Shown in pieces: positions 47,038 to 54,911 of a DNA stretch of 54,911 nt. Source of the DNA: an uncultured Clostridia bacterium (GTDB lineage Bacteria; Bacillota; Clostridia; Monoglobales; Monoglobaceae). A program made the translations under genes and the position numbers. The notes beneath the pieces were generated by a model. That model had not been told where the DNA came from. It saw nothing but the letters and a program-made list of their open reading frames with translations, and ran no database searches. Numbering within the stretch: the first letter of the stretch is position 1; each line of letters starts with the position of its first letter. The stretch covers positions 1 through 54,911 of the forward strand of contig CANQQJ010000022.1 of NCBI GenBank assembly GCA_947625905.1, given 5' to 3'.

Positions 47038-48090
47038 GGATTTTTTAAATTCTCTTATCCTGTCGGTCACGTGGCGCTCCATGTAGCTTTTGGTATTTTT
47101 GAGGCGGCCGCGGCGGGCCGATATCACAAAACGCCGCTTGTATTTCAAAAATTCCTCAAGGTCCATCAATATGTGGTAAAGCAGCGCCCGATCCTCGAAC
47201 TCCTTTCGGGTCTTGGGCAGCTCATCCTCCTTCATGGCGGCGAGCAGTGTGTCGAGCTGCTCCAGCTGCGCGGCCGGGTCGTTCATCTCGGTGACATAAT
47301 TCTTGATGTACATTATGTAGTCGGCCACGATCCCGGCCTGCCTGGGCGTGCCGCGCATCCGCTCCATTTCGTGGTGCAGGCTGTGGAGCACGCCGCACTG
47401 CTTTCCGCGCATCTCGAAGTAGTCGATATAATATCCGGGCTGCGCGCTGAATGTGTTGTCCTGATACTCGTGCGCCAGGTCTATATGATCATCAATGTCC
47501 GCCTCGAGCGCCTTTATATCCTCCCAAACGCCGCCGGTTTCTTCGTCGCTCCTCAGATATTCGGCCAGCTTCCCGAGCGTCGCGGCAAGCCTCGTCTCGA
47601 CCGAGGCCACGCTCGCGAGCACGCGCTTTTTACGGTGCGCGTTGTTGTTATATAAATTCAGCAGCACCGCGATCGAGACGCCCAGCAGCACCAGATAGAA
47701 CTCATTCAGAATAAACTCGGGCGAAAAGTTGTCGGTCGCGAGGAAGTGTGTGCATATGACCGCGTTGACCGACAGCGCGGCGCGCCAGCCGAAGCCCTCA
47801 AGCAGCGCGGTCATGACAAACAAAAACAGGCCGTAGGCTATCCAGCCGCTCGAAATATGCTCGAAAAATATAAAAGACAGCGCCACCGTGGCCGCGAAGC
47901 TCAGCAGCCGCACCAGCGACAGCCGAAGGGTCTCCCACTTGGTGGTGAGCAGCGTGAGCAGCGTGACAGAGCCCGCCGACACGGCGAACTCGAGGTTAAG
48001 CGCCTCGGCGATATACATGGCGGCGCAGCTGCCAACCGAGATTTTGAGCGCCGTTATAAGCGTTTTTTTGATGCGTGATTCTCTGTCCAT
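47029..48090 (-). CDS. Aromatic acid exporter (ArAE/FUSC) family membrane protein
   Basis: A 353-residue protein. The N-terminal half has about six membrane segments in the DUF939/ArAE pattern (KISVGSCAAMYIAEALNLEF, LLSFAATVALSFIFFEHISS, LVLLGVSIAVLLNLYNNN). The C-terminal half is a cytoplasmic helical domain rich in charged residues (DIKALEADIDDHIDLAHEYQ). Family members are thought to export aromatic or other organic acids; the substrate here is unknown. I start it at the ATG at 48090 after GGGAG. It ends with a basic tail (RIREFKKSKK). Confidence 0.85.
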   Translation of the reverse strand: MDRESRIKKTLITALKISVGSCAAMYIAEALNLEFAVSAGSVTLLTLLTTKWETLRLSLVRLLSFAATVALSFIFFEHISSGWIAYGLFLFVMTALLEGFGWRAALSVNAVICTHFLATDNFSPEFILNEFYLVLLGVSIAVLLNLYNNNAHRKKRVLASVASVETRLAATLGKLAEYLRSDEETGGVWEDIKALEADIDDHIDLAHEYQDNTFSAQPGYYIDYFEMRGKQCGVLHSLHHEMERMRGTPRQAGIVADYIMYIKNYVTEMNDPAAQLEQLDTLLAAMKEDELPKTRKEFEDRALLYHILMDLEEFLKYKRRFVISARRGRLKNTKSYMERHVTDRIREFKKSKK

Positions 48091-48232
48091 AAGATCTCCC
48101 GTCCGAAATTTTCTGATTATATAATACCACACAATCGCCGCGGCATAAAGGGCTGTCTTAAATTAAATAATTTTTGTGAGATACGCACTAAAGCCGCCCG
48201 TTAATTTTATGGATTCTGCCCATTAAATATGC

Positions 48233-48260
48233 AAAAAAGAACCGCCGCGGCGGTTCTTTG
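48233..48260 (-). terminator. Terminator of the ferredoxin gene
   Basis: On the minus strand AAAGAACCGCC-GC-GGCGGTTCTTT followed by TTT. It starts about 20 nt after the ferredoxin stop. Confidence 0.88.
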
Positions 48261-48278
48261 ATTTGCTAAGTACAAAAA

Positions 48279-48446
48279 CTATGCAGACGGAGCGTCAACG
48301 GGACATACGTTCGCGCAGTTGCCGCAATCGATGCACTCGTCAGCGTTTATCTGATACTTCGCGTCGCCCTCCGAAATGCAGGAAACGGGACATTCGCTCG
48401 CGCAAACACCGCACTTGATGCAATCGTCACTGATCTGATAAGCCAT
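48279..48446 (-). CDS. 2[4Fe-4S] ferredoxin, clostridial type
   Basis: A 55-residue protein, MAYQISDDCIKCGVCASECP in its first part, with two CxxCxxCxxxCP cluster motifs: CIKCGVCASECP and CIDCGNCANVCP. It is a low-potential electron carrier typical of fermenting anaerobes, supplying electrons from pyruvate oxidation to hydrogenase and other enzymes. ATG with a GAGAGGTG site. It has its own perfect promoter and terminator, and lies just downstream of the hydrogenase-like gene, a plausible partner. Confidence 0.96.
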   Translation of the reverse strand: MAYQISDDCIKCGVCASECPVSCISEGDAKYQINADECIDCGNCANVCPVDAPSA

Positions 48447-48489
48447 TGAATTCACCTCTCTTAATTAATTTCGATAGAACTACAAAAGC

Positions 48490-48518
48490 ATTATAAAACA
48501 TTTATACGGTTTTGTCAA
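48490..48518 (-). promoter_or_regulatory. Promoter of the ferredoxin gene
   Basis: TTGACA (48513-48518), 17 nt, TATAAT (48490-48495) on the minus strand; both perfect. Confidence 0.92.
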
Positions 48519-48555
48519 GTTCAATTTCTTGATTTGACGCAAATTTATGGTATTT

Positions 48556-50019
48556 CTACAAATTACTGATGGCGTCTTCTATAGATATGTCCGATTCTTT
48601 GCTGAATTTGTCGACCTCGATCTTGTTTCTCGGGCCGTGAGTCAGGCATCCGGCGCCGCCTATGCAGCCGCCGACGCAGGCCATTCCCTCGATGAAGTTA
48701 ACTCCGCCTATCCCGCGCGACGCCTTGAGCAGCGCCGTCCTGCACTCCTCGATGCCGTCGCACGACACGGCGTTCAGCTCAAAATCGCCCTCGCCCTGCT
48801 CCTTGAGCGCTTCGGCAACGGCCTCGGCCAGTCCGCCGCAGCGCGCAAATATTCTTCCGAAGGGCGACGCTCCGCCGAACGACGCGGAATCCATATCGCT
48901 TTCCTCAAGAGCCTCGAGGTCTATCTCGCGCGCGTCGAACAGAGCCTGAAGCTCCTCAAACGTCAACGCGCTGTCGACATAGTCTTTGTTCTCCTCAAGG
49001 CGTATCTCGGCCTTCTTGGCGGTGCAGGGGCCGATAAACACGACTTTGCCCTCGGGGTCGCGCTCTTTTATGAGCATCGAGATCGCCACCATCGGCGAGG
49101 GGTTGTGTGAAATGTTGTCCTTTAGGCTCGGGAAGTTTTTCTTCACAAAATCCACGAACGCGGGGCAGCACGAGCTTGTCAGAAATCCTGTCTCGGCCAG
49201 CTCCTTCGCCTCGTAGTACGCCACAATATCGGCGCCCAGCGCGGCCTCGACCACCTCGTCAAAGCCCAGCTCCTTGATGCCGGACACCACCTGGCCGATA
49301 CTTATGTCGGTGTATGAAAACTGGCCCGATATCGAGGGCGCGATAACCGCGTACAGCTTGCCGCTGTCTTTCTTTTCGGTGCCGCGCTCTTTTATCATGT
49401 TCACGACCTCGATTATGTAAGACTTGTCGGTGATGGCTCCCCACGGGCACTGATAAACGCAGGCGCCGCAGTTGATGCACTTGCTTATGTCGATCTGCGC
49501 CGCGTGCTCATCGTTCATGCTGATAGCCTTGACCTTGCAGGCCTTGACGCATGGACGCTCCACGTTCATGATCGCGCTGTAGGGGCAGACCTTGGCGCAC
49601 ATGCCGCAGTTGACGCACTTTTCCTTGTCGATATGCGCCTTCAGGTTCTCGTCAAACGTGATGGCGTTCCGCTTGCACACGCTCTCGCAGCGGTGGGCGA
49701 GACAGCCGCGGCACATATGGGTGACCTCGTAGCCGTCCATGGGACACTCGTCGCAGGCGATGTCAAGGACCTCGATTATATTGTCGATCTCCTTGTGTCC
49801 GCCGCTCGCGAGGCCTATGCGCTCGTTGACGATCGCCCTTTCTTTGTATATGCAGCAGCGCATTGTCGCCTTGTCCTGAACGATCTGCTTGGCTATGTCG
49901 TTAAAGCTGCCTCTTAAAGTGTCGTCGTAGGCGTGGCGCGCCACCTCGCGCAGGACCTTGTATTTAAGGTGCTGCACCTTTGTGTCGAATTTTTTTTGAG
50001 TATTGATATCCCGGTTCAT
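48556..50019 (-). CDS. [FeFe]-hydrogenase-like iron-sulfur protein
   Basis: A 487-residue cytoplasmic protein. The N-terminal half has ferredoxin-like cluster sites (CVNCGMCAKVCP, CINCGACVYQCP) and a further Cys-rich region (HMCRGCLAHRCESVC). The C-terminal half holds the three H-cluster signatures in variant form: TSSCCPAFV, GPCTAKKAE and GMACVGGCIGGAG, where classical enzymes have TSCSPGW, MPCTAKKxE and MACPGGCIGGGG. The four Cys ligands of the H cluster are present. The variant resembles group B hydrogenases, whose function is poorly known. Maturation genes hydE, hydF and hydG are not here. ATG at 50019 with GGGAGG. Confidence 0.88.
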   Translation of the reverse strand: MNRDINTQKKFDTKVQHLKYKVLREVARHAYDDTLRGSFNDIAKQIVQDKATMRCCIYKERAIVNERIGLASGGHKEIDNIIEVLDIACDECPMDGYEVTHMCRGCLAHRCESVCKRNAITFDENLKAHIDKEKCVNCGMCAKVCPYSAIMNVERPCVKACKVKAISMNDEHAAQIDISKCINCGACVYQCPWGAITDKSYIIEVVNMIKERGTEKKDSGKLYAVIAPSISGQFSYTDISIGQVVSGIKELGFDEVVEAALGADIVAYYEAKELAETGFLTSSCCPAFVDFVKKNFPSLKDNISHNPSPMVAISMLIKERDPEGKVVFIGPCTAKKAEIRLEENKDYVDSALTFEELQALFDAREIDLEALEESDMDSASFGGASPFGRIFARCGGLAEAVAEALKEQGEGDFELNAVSCDGIEECRTALLKASRGIGGVNFIEGMACVGGCIGGAGCLTHGPRNKIEVDKFSKESDISIEDAISNL

Positions 50020-50062
50020 ATTCTCATCCTCCCACAATCATAGCAATCTTTTTACAATAATA

Positions 50063-50091
50063 ATTATATAGGAAAATGCCGAAATTGTCAA
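50063..50091 (-). promoter_or_regulatory. Promoter of the hydrogenase-like gene
   Basis: TTGACA (50086-50091), 17 nt, TATAAT (50063-50068) on the minus strand; both perfect. It lies 20 nt past the argB stop. Confidence 0.92.
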
Positions 50092-50110
50092 CGCAATTAT
50101 TAAATCCGGC

Positions 50111-50992
50111 TTAATATTTATCGCCTTTTATAAGGGTGCCGATGCCCGATTTTGTGAATATCTCAAGCAGCAGGCAATGAGGTATCCTGCCGTCTATGAT
50201 ATGCACGCCGCTGACGCCCGCGTCGATCGCGTCGCAGCAGCCCAGGACCTTGGGTATCATGCCGCCGCTTATGACGCCGGTGCCAATCATCTGATCGATC
50301 TCCTTGGTGTGCGCCTCGTATATGATGTTGCCGTCGTCGTCCTTTAATCCCTCCACATCGGTCAGCAGCACCAGCTTTTCGGCCTGGACCGCCTTGGCCA
50401 CCGCGGAAGCGACCGTGTCGGCGTTGATGTTGTAGCTGTTGCCGTGCTCGTCGGTGCCGATGGGCGCTATGACCGGGATATACTGGTCGGACGAGAGCAG
50501 GTCGAGAATACAGTTTTTAACGTGCACGATGTCGCCCACGTATCCCAGCTCCTTGACCTCTCCGTTTTCGACTGTGGTCTGCCGCTTGCACTCGATAAAG
50601 CTCGCGTCAATGCCGCTTATTCCCACGGCCCTGCCGCCCTTGGTGTTAAGCAGCGACACGATCTCCTTGTTGGTCTTGCCGATAAGCACCTGCTGGGCTA
50701 TGTCCATGGTTGCCTTGTCGGTGTATCTGAGGCCGTTTATGAATTTGCTCTCTATGCCCGATTTTGTGAGCGCCGCCGAGATGTCGGGGCCGCCGCCGTG
50801 GACCACTATGGGCTTTAAGCCTATGTACTTGAGCAGTATGATATCGTCCATGACCGAGTTTTTGAGGTCCTCGTTTATCATGGCGTTTCCGCCGTATTTT
50901 ACCACGATCTTGGCGCCCTCGAATTTCTGCATATACGGCAGAGCCTCGATAAGGATTTCCGCTCTGCTGATCAAATCATCCATTTTTGCCAT
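50111..50992 (-). CDS. argB: Acetylglutamate kinase
   Basis: A 293-residue amino-acid kinase that phosphorylates N-acetylglutamate, the second step of arginine synthesis. The ATP-site motif is [10 protein letters not shown], the substrate motif [10 protein letters not shown], and the [12 protein letters not shown] segment and GMIPKV also fit. Arginine feedback regulation of this family depends on an N-terminal helix; a helical N terminus ([20 protein letters not shown]) is present, so inhibition by arginine is possible. The ATG is chosen for its AAAGGA site; an open frame further upstream lies in the end of argC. It follows argC by 40 nt. argJ, argD and argF are not in the window. Confidence 0.95.
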   Translation of the reverse strand: MAKMDDLISRAEILIEALPYMQKFEGAKIVVKYGGNAMINEDLKNSVMDDIILLKYIGLKPIVVHGGGPDISAALTKSGIESKFINGLRYTDKATMDIAQQVLIGKTNKEIVSLLNTKGGRAVGISGIDASFIECKRQTTVENGEVKELGYVGDIVHVKNCILDLLSSDQYIPVIAPIGTDEHGNSYNINADTVASAVAKAVQAEKLVLLTDVEGLKDDDGNIIYEAHTKEIDQMIGTGVISGGMIPKVLGCCDAIDAGVSGVHIIDGRIPHCLLLEIFTKSGIGTLIKGDKY

Positions 50993-51032
50993 TTTGCTGT
51001 TCCTTTCTTTCCGTAACAAATACGAGTTTCTT

Positions 51033-52073
51033 CTATAAATACATGCCTGCGGCGCGCAGACCCTCGCCCTCGTCAAATCCGCAGATCAGGTTCATGTTCT
51101 GCACCGCCTGTCCCGCGGCGCCCTTTATCAGATTGTCGATACAGGACACAACCACGGCGCGGCCGAGCCTCTCGTCGATAACCATTCCTATGCCCGCGTA
51201 ATTGGAGCCCGACACATGCTTTATCTCGGGCAGGGTCCCCGCCTCGTACACGCGGATAAACTCCTCGCCCTCGTAATATTTTTTGTAAAGCTCGACAGCC
51301 TCGGCCGTCGTCATCGGCTTTGTGAGGTCGGCGTAGCAGGTCGCGAATATTCCGCGCTGCATGGGCACAAGATGCGGAGTGAACGACAGCTTTATATTTT
51401 CTCCCGCGATAAGCGACAGCTCCTGCTCGATCTCGGAGGTATGGCGGTGAGCCGCCACCTTGTACGCCTTGAGCGACTCGTTGACCTCGCAGTATATGTT
51501 GGGCAGAGCCGCGCTGCGGCCCGCGCCCGTGACGCCCGATTTGGCGTCGATTATCAGGCTTCTGAGCTCGGCTACTCCCGCGTCGACAAGCGGAGCCAGC
51601 GCCAATATCGAGCACGTGGTGTAACAGCCCGGATTTCCGATTAGGCGGCTCTTTTTTATCTCGCCTCGGTGCAGCTCGCACAGGCCGTAGACCGACTCGC
51701 GCAAAAGCTCGGGCGCCGAGTGAGGCTCGCCGTACCATTCTTCATACACCTTGGGGTCGTTGTATCTGAAATCGCCGCTCAGGTCGATCACCTTGAGACC
51801 TCTTTTATACAGATCGGGAATGACCGTTTTTGACGCGCCGTGAGGCAGCGCCGTGAAAACAACGTCGCAGCTTTTTGTTATATCGTCCGCGTCAAGACCG
51901 CATAGCTCGATGTCGCATATCCCCTTAAGACTCGGATAGACGTCCGAAATTTTTTGTCCCGCAAAACTGTGTGAAACCGCGCGCTCAAGCCGGGCGCCGG
52001 GATGCGAAAGCAAAAGACGCACGACCTCGATCCCCGCGTAGCCGGTGGCGCCCAGAACTCCAACTTTTACCAT
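51033..52073 (-). CDS. argC: N-acetyl-gamma-glutamyl-phosphate reductase
   Basis: A 346-residue NADPH-dependent enzyme, the third step of arginine synthesis. The nucleotide-binding motif is [18 protein letters not shown], the catalytic Cys is in [10 protein letters not shown], and [10 protein letters not shown] and [11 protein letters not shown] are family segments. Full length. First gene of argC-argB, with a promoter about 55 nt upstream. Confidence 0.96.
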   Translation of the reverse strand: MVKVGVLGATGYAGIEVVRLLLSHPGARLERAVSHSFAGQKISDVYPSLKGICDIELCGLDADDITKSCDVVFTALPHGASKTVIPDLYKRGLKVIDLSGDFRYNDPKVYEEWYGEPHSAPELLRESVYGLCELHRGEIKKSRLIGNPGCYTTCSILALAPLVDAGVAELRSLIIDAKSGVTGAGRSAALPNIYCEVNESLKAYKVAAHRHTSEIEQELSLIAGENIKLSFTPHLVPMQRGIFATCYADLTKPMTTAEAVELYKKYYEGEEFIRVYEAGTLPEIKHVSGSNYAGIGMVIDERLGRAVVVSCIDNLIKGAAGQAVQNMNLICGFDEGEGLRAAGMYL

Positions 52074-52125
52074 TATATATCAACTCCGTATTAAAATTTG
52101 CATGTATTCTGCATTTTACAAGGCT

Positions 52126-52154
52126 ATTATACTATCAAAGGCAAAATATATCAA
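52126..52154 (-). promoter_or_regulatory. Promoter of argC-argB
   Basis: TTGATA (52149-52154), 17 nt, TATAAT (52126-52131) on the minus strand. A TGCA-N7-TGCA repeat follows in the leader, but I could not match it firmly to an arginine-repressor box. Confidence 0.8.
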
Positions 52155-52350
52155 GACCGTGCCAAAAATTTGTGCAGTATTACCCAAATTTTAAAAACAG
52201 CCAAATTTTGCTATGCAAGTTGCCTAAAATATTTTTTTCAATTTTGGTTAATTAATCTCTTTTTTTCTTGATTCAAGTATGCTAAAATAGATAATGTAAA
52301 AAATTTGTTAACTTTATAGTTTAAAAAATATATTAGGAGGTCATTTAGTT

Positions 52351-53460
52351 ATGGCAAGTTTAAGTTTAAGAGGTATCTACAAGACATACCAGGGCGGCTT
52401 CACCGCGGTTAAGGATTTCAACCTTGAGATCGAAGACAAAGAGTTCGTTATCTTCGTTGGTCCTTCCGGCTGCGGTAAGTCAACAACTCTGAGAATGATC
52501 GCCGGTCTCGAAGAGATCTCCGAGGGCGAACTGTACATCGGCGACAAGCTGATGAACGACGTTGTTCCCAAGGACAGAGATATCGCGATGGTTTTCCAGA
52601 ACTACGCTCTGTATCCCCATATGTCGGTGTTTGAGAACATGGCGTTCGGCCTGAAGCTCAGAAAAGTTCCCAAGGACGAGATAAAGAAAAAGGTTATCGA
52701 GGCCGCTCAGATTCTGGGCATCGAGCACCTGCTCGACAGAAAGCCGAAGGCTCTGTCCGGCGGTCAGAGACAGCGTGTTGCGCTGGGCCGCGCTATCGTT
52801 CGTACTCCTAAGGTATTCCTTATGGATGAGCCTCTCTCCAACCTGGACGCTAAGCTGAGAGTTCAGATGAGAACCGAGATCGGTAAGCTGCACAAGAAGC
52901 TGATGACAACGTTCATCTACGTTACGCATGACCAGACCGAGGCTATGACGATGGGTACCAGAATCGTTGTTATGAAGGACGGTATCATCCAGCAGGTTGA
53001 CTCCCCGACAAACCTGTACAACTATCCCTGCAATATGTTCGTTGCCGGATTCATCGGCTCACCGCAGATGAACTTCCTGAACGTAACTGTTGACAGCGCG
53101 AGCGACGGTACATACTTAAAGAGCGGCCAGTTCAAGATCAAGCTGCCCGACGGCAAAGTTAACGCCGATCTCAAGAAGTACAACGGCAAGGAAGTTGTTA
53201 TGGGTATCAGACCCGAGGATATGTATGACGATCAGGCTTCCATCCAGAACTATCCCGGATGCAGCATAGACGTTAACATCGACCTGGTTGAGATGATGGG
53301 CGCCGAGACATACCTGTACTTCAAGGTAGCCGGCACAGACTTCACGGCGAGAGTTAATCCCCGCTCGACAACAAAGCACGGCGATCATATCCCCGTTACG
53401 ATGGACCCCAACAAGATCCACATCTTCGACAAGGATACCGAGAACATCATCACTCACTAA
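52351..53460 (+). CDS. Carbohydrate ABC transporter ATP-binding protein, MsmK/UgpC type
   Basis: A 369-residue ATPase for sugar ABC importers. Walker A is VGPSGCGKSTT, the signature LSGGQRQRVALGRA, Walker B VFLMDEPLSN, followed by the D loop and the His in YVTHDQTEAM. The C-terminal 120 residues form the OB-type regulatory domain of MalK/UgpC/MsmK proteins. There is no permease or binding-protein gene nearby, which fits the shared ATPase that energises several sugar importers in Firmicutes. A perfect AGGAGGT site and biased codons suggest strong expression. It is flanked by an AT-rich gap and a terminator. Confidence 0.94.
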   Translation: MASLSLRGIYKTYQGGFTAVKDFNLEIEDKEFVIFVGPSGCGKSTTLRMIAGLEEISEGELYIGDKLMNDVVPKDRDIAMVFQNYALYPHMSVFENMAFGLKLRKVPKDEIKKKVIEAAQILGIEHLLDRKPKALSGGQRQRVALGRAIVRTPKVFLMDEPLSNLDAKLRVQMRTEIGKLHKKLMTTFIYVTHDQTEAMTMGTRIVVMKDGIIQQVDSPTNLYNYPCNMFVAGFIGSPQMNFLNVTVDSASDGTYLKSGQFKIKLPDGKVNADLKKYNGKEVVMGIRPEDMYDDQASIQNYPGCSIDVNIDLVEMMGAETYLYFKVAGTDFTARVNPRSTTKHGDHIPVTMDPNKIHIFDKDTENIITH

Positions 53461-53464
53461 AAAC

Positions 53465-53502
53465 AAAAGCCGCCGGACGGGATTTTCCCGCCCGGCTTTT
53501 TG
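53465..53502 (+). terminator. Terminator of the ABC ATPase gene
   Basis: AAAAGCCG-CC-GGACGGGA-TTT-TCCCGCC-CGGCTTTTT: an imperfect but GC-rich stem with a T run, 5 nt after the stop. Confidence 0.85.
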
Positions 53503-53504
53503 TT

Positions 53505-53906
53505 TTATTTATAAACACCGTAAAGATATTTCTTTGTTATTATATATACTTTTTGGGCATTTTTCACCTGCTCTGCGGCTTCGTCCTTTTTTGCAATATA
53601 AAAATCGTCGTAATCACTTTTGCTTCTTATCAAGCTTGCGGACGTTATGATATCCGAAACTTCACGATCAAAAACTTTTGTTTTAATATAATGCTCCCGA
53701 AAATACGAGATCACTCCCGAATGCTTTTTAAAGTCAACTTCATCAAGCGCCAACACAGCACGCATAGCGTGAAATATGCTGTAATAAGCCCTGTTATTGG
53801 CGGTTCTGTATTCTTCGATCTCAAGATTTTTCAGCGCGCTGTCCAAAAACTCTTTTGCTCTTTCAAGTCTGTATTTTGAAAGAATTACGCTTTTTTCGCT
53901 AGGCAA
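53505..53906 (-). CDS. HEPN-domain protein of an MNT-HEPN pair
   Basis: A 133-residue helical HEPN-domain protein. The Rx6H motif in NRAYYSIFHAMRAVL matches the RNase active-site pattern (Rx4-6H) of HEPN toxins. It starts with TTG at 53906 and overlaps the MNT gene by 8 nt, so its translation depends on that gene. In known pairs the HEPN protein is the toxin, and the MNT protein neutralises it by adenylylating a Tyr near the active site; the Tyr residues of this motif are candidates. Toxicity here is inferred. Confidence 0.85.
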   Translation of the reverse strand: MPSEKSVILSKYRLERAKEFLDSALKNLEIEEYRTANNRAYYSIFHAMRAVLALDEVDFKKHSGVISYFREHYIKTKVFDREVSDIITSASLIRSKSDYDDFYIAKKDEAAEQVKNAQKVYIITKKYLYGVYK

Positions 53907-54246
53907 CTATCCTCACCCCTTCGGTATCGACATTTTTGTAGAAAGGCAAGTCGGCCTTCCACTCGTCAAAAAACCGTGAACCGATCACGATCGGCGACAA
54001 TGTTACGGCATAGTCAAATTCTTCGTAAATATCGCCAACCATTTTTATTATGCAATCATTATAATCGTTTTCATTATCGCGGGGAATATCCGCAATTATG
54101 GCAATGTCAACATCGGAATCTTCCTCGTAATCACCGCGCGCATAAGAACCAAACAGAATGATTTCTCTCAATCTGTTTCCGAACAATATTTGCGCCTTTT
54201 GCGCGAAAATATTAAGTATGTTGTCAAGCTCGGTATTTGAACACAT
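53899..54246 (-). CDS. MNT-type minimal nucleotidyltransferase
   Basis: A 115-residue nucleotidyltransferase with the GSx10DxD active site in LFGSYARGDYEEDSDVDIAI. It is the partner of the overlapping HEPN gene and would act as antitoxin in that model. The C-terminal part (ADLPFYKNVDTEGVRI) fits the family. It is preceded by an AT-rich palindromic region that may be an autoregulatory operator. Confidence 0.87.
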   Translation of the reverse strand: MCSNTELDNILNIFAQKAQILFGNRLREIILFGSYARGDYEEDSDVDIAIIADIPRDNENDYNDCIIKMVGDIYEEFDYAVTLSPIVIGSRFFDEWKADLPFYKNVDTEGVRIVA

Positions 54247-54260
54247 TGACGACAGCCCCT

Positions 54261-54280
54261 TTAATAATTATTAATAATTA
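54261..54280. promoter_or_regulatory. AT-rich overlapping palindromes upstream of the MNT gene
   Basis: TTAATAATTATTAA (54261-54274) and TAATTATTAATAATTA (54265-54280) are both perfect palindromes and lie between a TATAAT-like -10 element on the minus strand and the MNT start. This is the usual place of a toxin-antitoxin operator. Confidence 0.5.
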
Positions 54281-54306
54281 TATTATACTCTTTATACTCT
54301 CAAAAA

Positions 54307-54744
54307 TTATTTTTCGATCAGGGCGAAGGATATCTCGCCTTTGGCGGCTACGGCGTCGCCCACATAGGCGCACACGTCGGCCTTGCCCATGACCGAGCGG
54401 AACTTGGTAAGCTCGACCTCGAGACGCAGAGTCTCGCCGGGCACCACCTGATGCTTGAATTTGAAGTTGTTGATGCCGGTGAATACCGCCAGCTTGTCCT
54501 TAAACTCGGGCTTGCTGAGAATAACGACCGCGCCGACCTGCGCGAGCGCCTCGCAGATAAGCACGCCGGGCATTATCGGATTTCCGGGAAAATGCCCCTG
54601 AAAGAACGGCTCGTTCATCGTGACGCTTTTTATGCCGACCGCGCGCTTGCCCTCCTCAAACTCGACGATCTTGTCGATCAATAAAAACGGGTAACGATGC
54701 GGGATCGTGTCCATGATCTGTTTTATGTCCATTTGATTGCTCAT
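54307..54744 (-). CDS. fabZ: 3-hydroxyacyl-ACP dehydratase
   Basis: A 145-residue hot-dog-fold dehydratase of type II fatty acid synthesis, acting on acyl-ACP in the cytoplasm. The N-terminal [19 protein letters not shown], the catalytic His in [13 protein letters not shown] and the Glu in [11 protein letters not shown] are complete. The ATG at 54744 has a GGAGGAAG site. The other fab genes are not adjacent, so it stands alone here. A TATAAT at 54776-54781 on the minus strand is the likely -10 element, but no good -35 is seen. Confidence 0.96.
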   Translation of the reverse strand: MSNQMDIKQIMDTIPHRYPFLLIDKIVEFEEGKRAVGIKSVTMNEPFFQGHFPGNPIMPGVLICEALAQVGAVVILSKPEFKDKLAVFTGINNFKFKHQVVPGETLRLEVELTKFRSVMGKADVCAYVGDAVAAKGEISFALIEK

Positions 54745-54826
54745 AACGCTTCCTCCAAAAAATATTTTTATTATGATTATACTATCACAACGCGGCGGAT
54801 TTGGCAAGTGAATTTTTGGATCCGCC

Positions 54827-54855
54827 TTGACAAACAAATAAAAAGACGTTATAAT
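54827..54855 (+). promoter_or_regulatory. Promoter of the tRNA-Pro gene
   Basis: TTGACA (54827-54832), 17 nt, TATAAT (54850-54855); start near 54862, seven bases before the tRNA. Confidence 0.92.
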
Positions 54856-54868
54856 AGTTAGGCGGTTT

Positions 54869-54911
54869 CGGGGTTTGGCGCAGTTTGGTAGCGCACTTGG
54901 TTTGGGACCAA
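54869..54911 (+). tRNA. tRNA-Pro (TGG), 5' part, cut by the window edge
   Basis: CGGGGTT acceptor, D arm GGCGCAGTTTGGTAGCGC, and the anticodon arm CTTGG-TTTGGGA-CCAA with anticodon TGG at 54903-54905. The 3' half lies beyond the window. Confidence 0.9.

Noticed and set aside
52081..52125. Arginine-repressor box in the argC leader
   Set aside because: A TGCA-N7-TGCA repeat is present but does not match the ARG-box consensus well enough to call.
1..54911. CRISPR array or rRNA operon
   Set aside because: No regularly spaced direct repeats with unique spacers and no rRNA-like segments were seen anywhere in the window.

Overview
The window looks like a chromosomal segment of an anaerobic Clostridia-type Firmicute, perhaps an uncultured gut-type lineage. 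It has near-consensus sigma-A promoters (TTGACA-N17-TATAAT) in AT-rich gaps between fairly GC-rich genes, strong Shine-Dalgarno sites, spoVG, an S-layer-homology surface protein, AddB, a pyrophosphate-type phosphofructokinase, a 2[4Fe-4S] ferredoxin and an [FeFe]-hydrogenase-like protein. I see no prophage, integrase, transposase, rRNA operon or CRISPR array. This lineage call is inference from gene content only.

Layout. 1-3.5 kb: a trpE-trpG-trpD operon on the minus strand, behind a perfect promoter and a leader carrying NAG triplets at 5-nt spacing, like a TRAP-binding attenuator. 3.5-11 kb: a large SLH/transglutaminase-like secreted protein, a GH106-like glycoside hydrolase and a frameshifted small secreted protein, with clusters of dispersed palindromic repeats between them. 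11-15 kb: spoVG, then murC-rsmG-clc joined by ATGA overlaps. 15-22 kb: tRNA-Asp, tRNA-Thr, a GH13 amylase-like enzyme, a large secreted orphan and a D,D-carboxypeptidase. 22-24 kb: a membrane Ser/Thr kinase divergent from a small partner. 24-29 kb: small regulators and a compact cassette of unknown role: a membrane protein, a YkgJ-like cysteine-cluster protein, a glycine-rich membrane protein and two TerB-like proteins. 29-38 kb: rpiB, an NlpC/P60 hydrolase, a HAD hydrolase, guaB, HU, an HPr-like protein without phosphorylation sites, another HAD hydrolase, addB and a nicotinamidase-like hydrolase.

38.5-45.1 kb holds a six-gene minus-strand operon: kinase, PP2C, protease-TM-FHA, PP2C, zinc-ribbon-FHA and VWA-TM-FHA. 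Three of its products have the same plan, an extracytoplasmic domain, one membrane span and a cytoplasmic phospho-signalling domain. This suggests that internal phosphorylation controls events outside the membrane. 45.7-54.9 kb: pyrophosphate-type phosphofructokinase, an ArAE-family membrane protein, ferredoxin, the hydrogenase-like protein, argC-argB, an MsmK/UgpC-type ABC ATPase, an MNT-HEPN toxin-antitoxin-like pair, fabZ, and the 5' part of a tRNA-Pro cut by the window edge.

The best candidates for something undescribed are the kinase/FHA/VWA/protease operon, the TerB/glycine-zipper cassette, the TRAP-like trp leader, and the HPr-like gene with its folded leader and start-stop codon. All functional calls come from reading the sequence; no database search was run.
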